A DNA stretch of 23,174 nucleotides, taken from NCBI GenBank assembly GCA_021793035.1, contig JAJYTM010000002.1, positions 1 through 23,174 of the forward strand, in the 5' to 3' direction. How positions within the stretch are numbered: position 1 is the first letter of the stretch; each line of letters starts with the position of its first letter. Below, one piece after another: positions 22,590 through 23,174 of the stretch. Position numbers and translations under genes: made by a program. The DNA is from Microcaldota archaeon (lineage in GTDB: Archaea; Micrarchaeota; Micrarchaeia; Micrarchaeales; Micrarchaeaceae). Below the pieces are notes generated by a model. The model was not told where the DNA came from, did not search any database, and saw only the letters and a program-made list of their open reading frames with translations.

Positions 22590-23174
22590 ATGAAAGTACT
22601 GCAATTAGACGTGAATAGGATAGAGTTCAAGTTGGTCAAGCCGGAGGCGAGCGCGTACGAGCCCGCTGACTACAAGAGCAAGGAGGTATCGGATGCGCTA
22701 GTGATAATGGTATCGATAGAATCTGGGGATACGGAGGCGGAAGCGAAGGCAGCCATAGAGGAGAGCATGGGCTTTGCGAAGAAGCAGAAGCTGCACAAAA
22801 TGGTCCTATACCCGTTCGCGCACCTGAGCAGCAACCTGGAGGGCATAGAAGGGTCGATGGAGCTGTTCAAGTTCATGGAGGGCTATGCGGGCGAGCATGC
22901 GGGCGAGTCAATGGAAGTCATATCCGCGCCATTCGGATGGAACAAGCAGCTCAGCCTTGACATAAAGGGCCATCCTCTATCAGAGCAGTCGCACAGCTAC
23001 GGCAACTCGGCGAAGCCTGCAGAGAAGGGCAGGGCGAAGGCCAAGGTGGGCGAGAAGAGGATAGACGTTTCGGTAGTCAAGAAGTCCGACTGGTCCGGCC
23101 TCCCTGATGCTGATCACAGGACCATAGGCGAGCGCCTCGACCTGTATAGCTTCCAGGAGGTATCGCCGGGCATG
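22590..23174 (+). CDS. thrS: Threonyl-tRNA synthetase, archaeal type (5' part, runs off the window)
   Basis: 195 codons from ATG are present and the frame runs off the window. The opening MKVLQLDVNRIEFKLVKPE and the segments VLYPFAHLSS and PFGWNKQLSLDIKGHPLSE belong to the archaeal ThrRS N-terminal editing domain, which is related to D-aminoacyl-tRNA deacylases and removes serine from tRNA-Thr. The linker then leads into DHRTIGERLDLYSFQEVSPGM, the start of the class II catalytic domain. Zinc and motif 1-3 residues lie beyond the window. The start has no strong ribosome site but gives the family N-terminus exactly. Confidence 0.95.
   Translation, partial: MKVLQLDVNRIEFKLVKPEASAYEPADYKSKEVSDALVIMVSIESGDTEAEAKAAIEESMGFAKKQKLHKMVLYPFAHLSSNLEGIEGSMELFKFMEGYAGEHAGESMEVISAPFGWNKQLSLDIKGHPLSEQSHSYGNSAKPAEKGRAKAKVGEKRIDVSVVKKSDWSGLPDADHRTIGERLDLYSFQEVSPGM

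Noticed and set aside
22294..22593. 99-codon frame between the glycosyltransferase and thrS
   Set aside because: It overlaps the end of the glycosyltransferase and the start of thrS, has no ribosome site and no recognisable pattern, and its start is inside a coding region.
1..23174. CRISPR array
   Set aside because: No regularly spaced repeats of 24-40 bp with unique spacers were found on reading the window.

Overview
The window is a stretch of an archaeal chromosome. It carries archaeal or eukaryote-like information-processing genes (aIF2 gamma, ribosomal protein S6e, a TFIIB factor, the aCPSF1/FttA termination nuclease, 20S proteasome beta, Cdc48, Hjc and an archaeal-type ThrRS), TATA-box promoters about 25-40 nt ahead of starts, and GGTG/GAGGTG ribosome binding sites. 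The pilin-like protein with the N-terminal core SAMEYLMTYGWAILII is of a type I associate from memory with Micrarchaeota (ARMAN-like) DPANN genomes. That placement is an inference, not a proof.

Layout. 1-1450: an unrecognised protein and a type IV pilin-like protein with a LamG/concanavalin-like domain, both on +. 1481-5342 (minus): a translation and proteostasis cluster, Cdc48 - S6e - aIF2 gamma. 5507-5632 (minus): a very acidic 41-residue mini-protein. 5806-7789 (+): Hjc resolvase, a 7-TM protein, then MsrB and MsrA. 7790-12240: an AT-richer accessory island ending beside the 3' end of tRNA-Glu. It holds two decayed copies of one protein tail, a zinc-finger membrane protein between them, and a tightly packed three-gene operon: a two-HKD phospholipase-D-type nuclease, a DPPF-type DNA methyltransferase, and a TraB/TIKI-like membrane protein. 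12246-23174: core genes again, namely tRNA-Glu(UUC), dCTP deaminase, a PRC-barrel protein, TFB with a long basic N-terminal tail carrying an AT-hook, a small 2-TM protein, a TRAM protein, proteasome beta, aCPSF1, an M1 aminopeptidase, a GT2 glycosyltransferase and the first 195 codons of ThrRS.

How the genes fit together. Cdc48 (with a C-terminal HbYX-type end), proteasome beta and the tricorn-factor-like M1 aminopeptidase are three successive stages of archaeal protein turnover: unfolding, proteolysis and peptide trimming. TFB and aCPSF1/FttA serve transcription initiation and termination. MsrB and MsrA form a methionine-sulfoxide repair pair. The island operon looks like a restriction-modification-like defence unit in which a PLD-fold nuclease takes the place of a classical endonuclease and a TraB-like membrane protein is translationally coupled to it. 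This is the best candidate here for an undescribed system.
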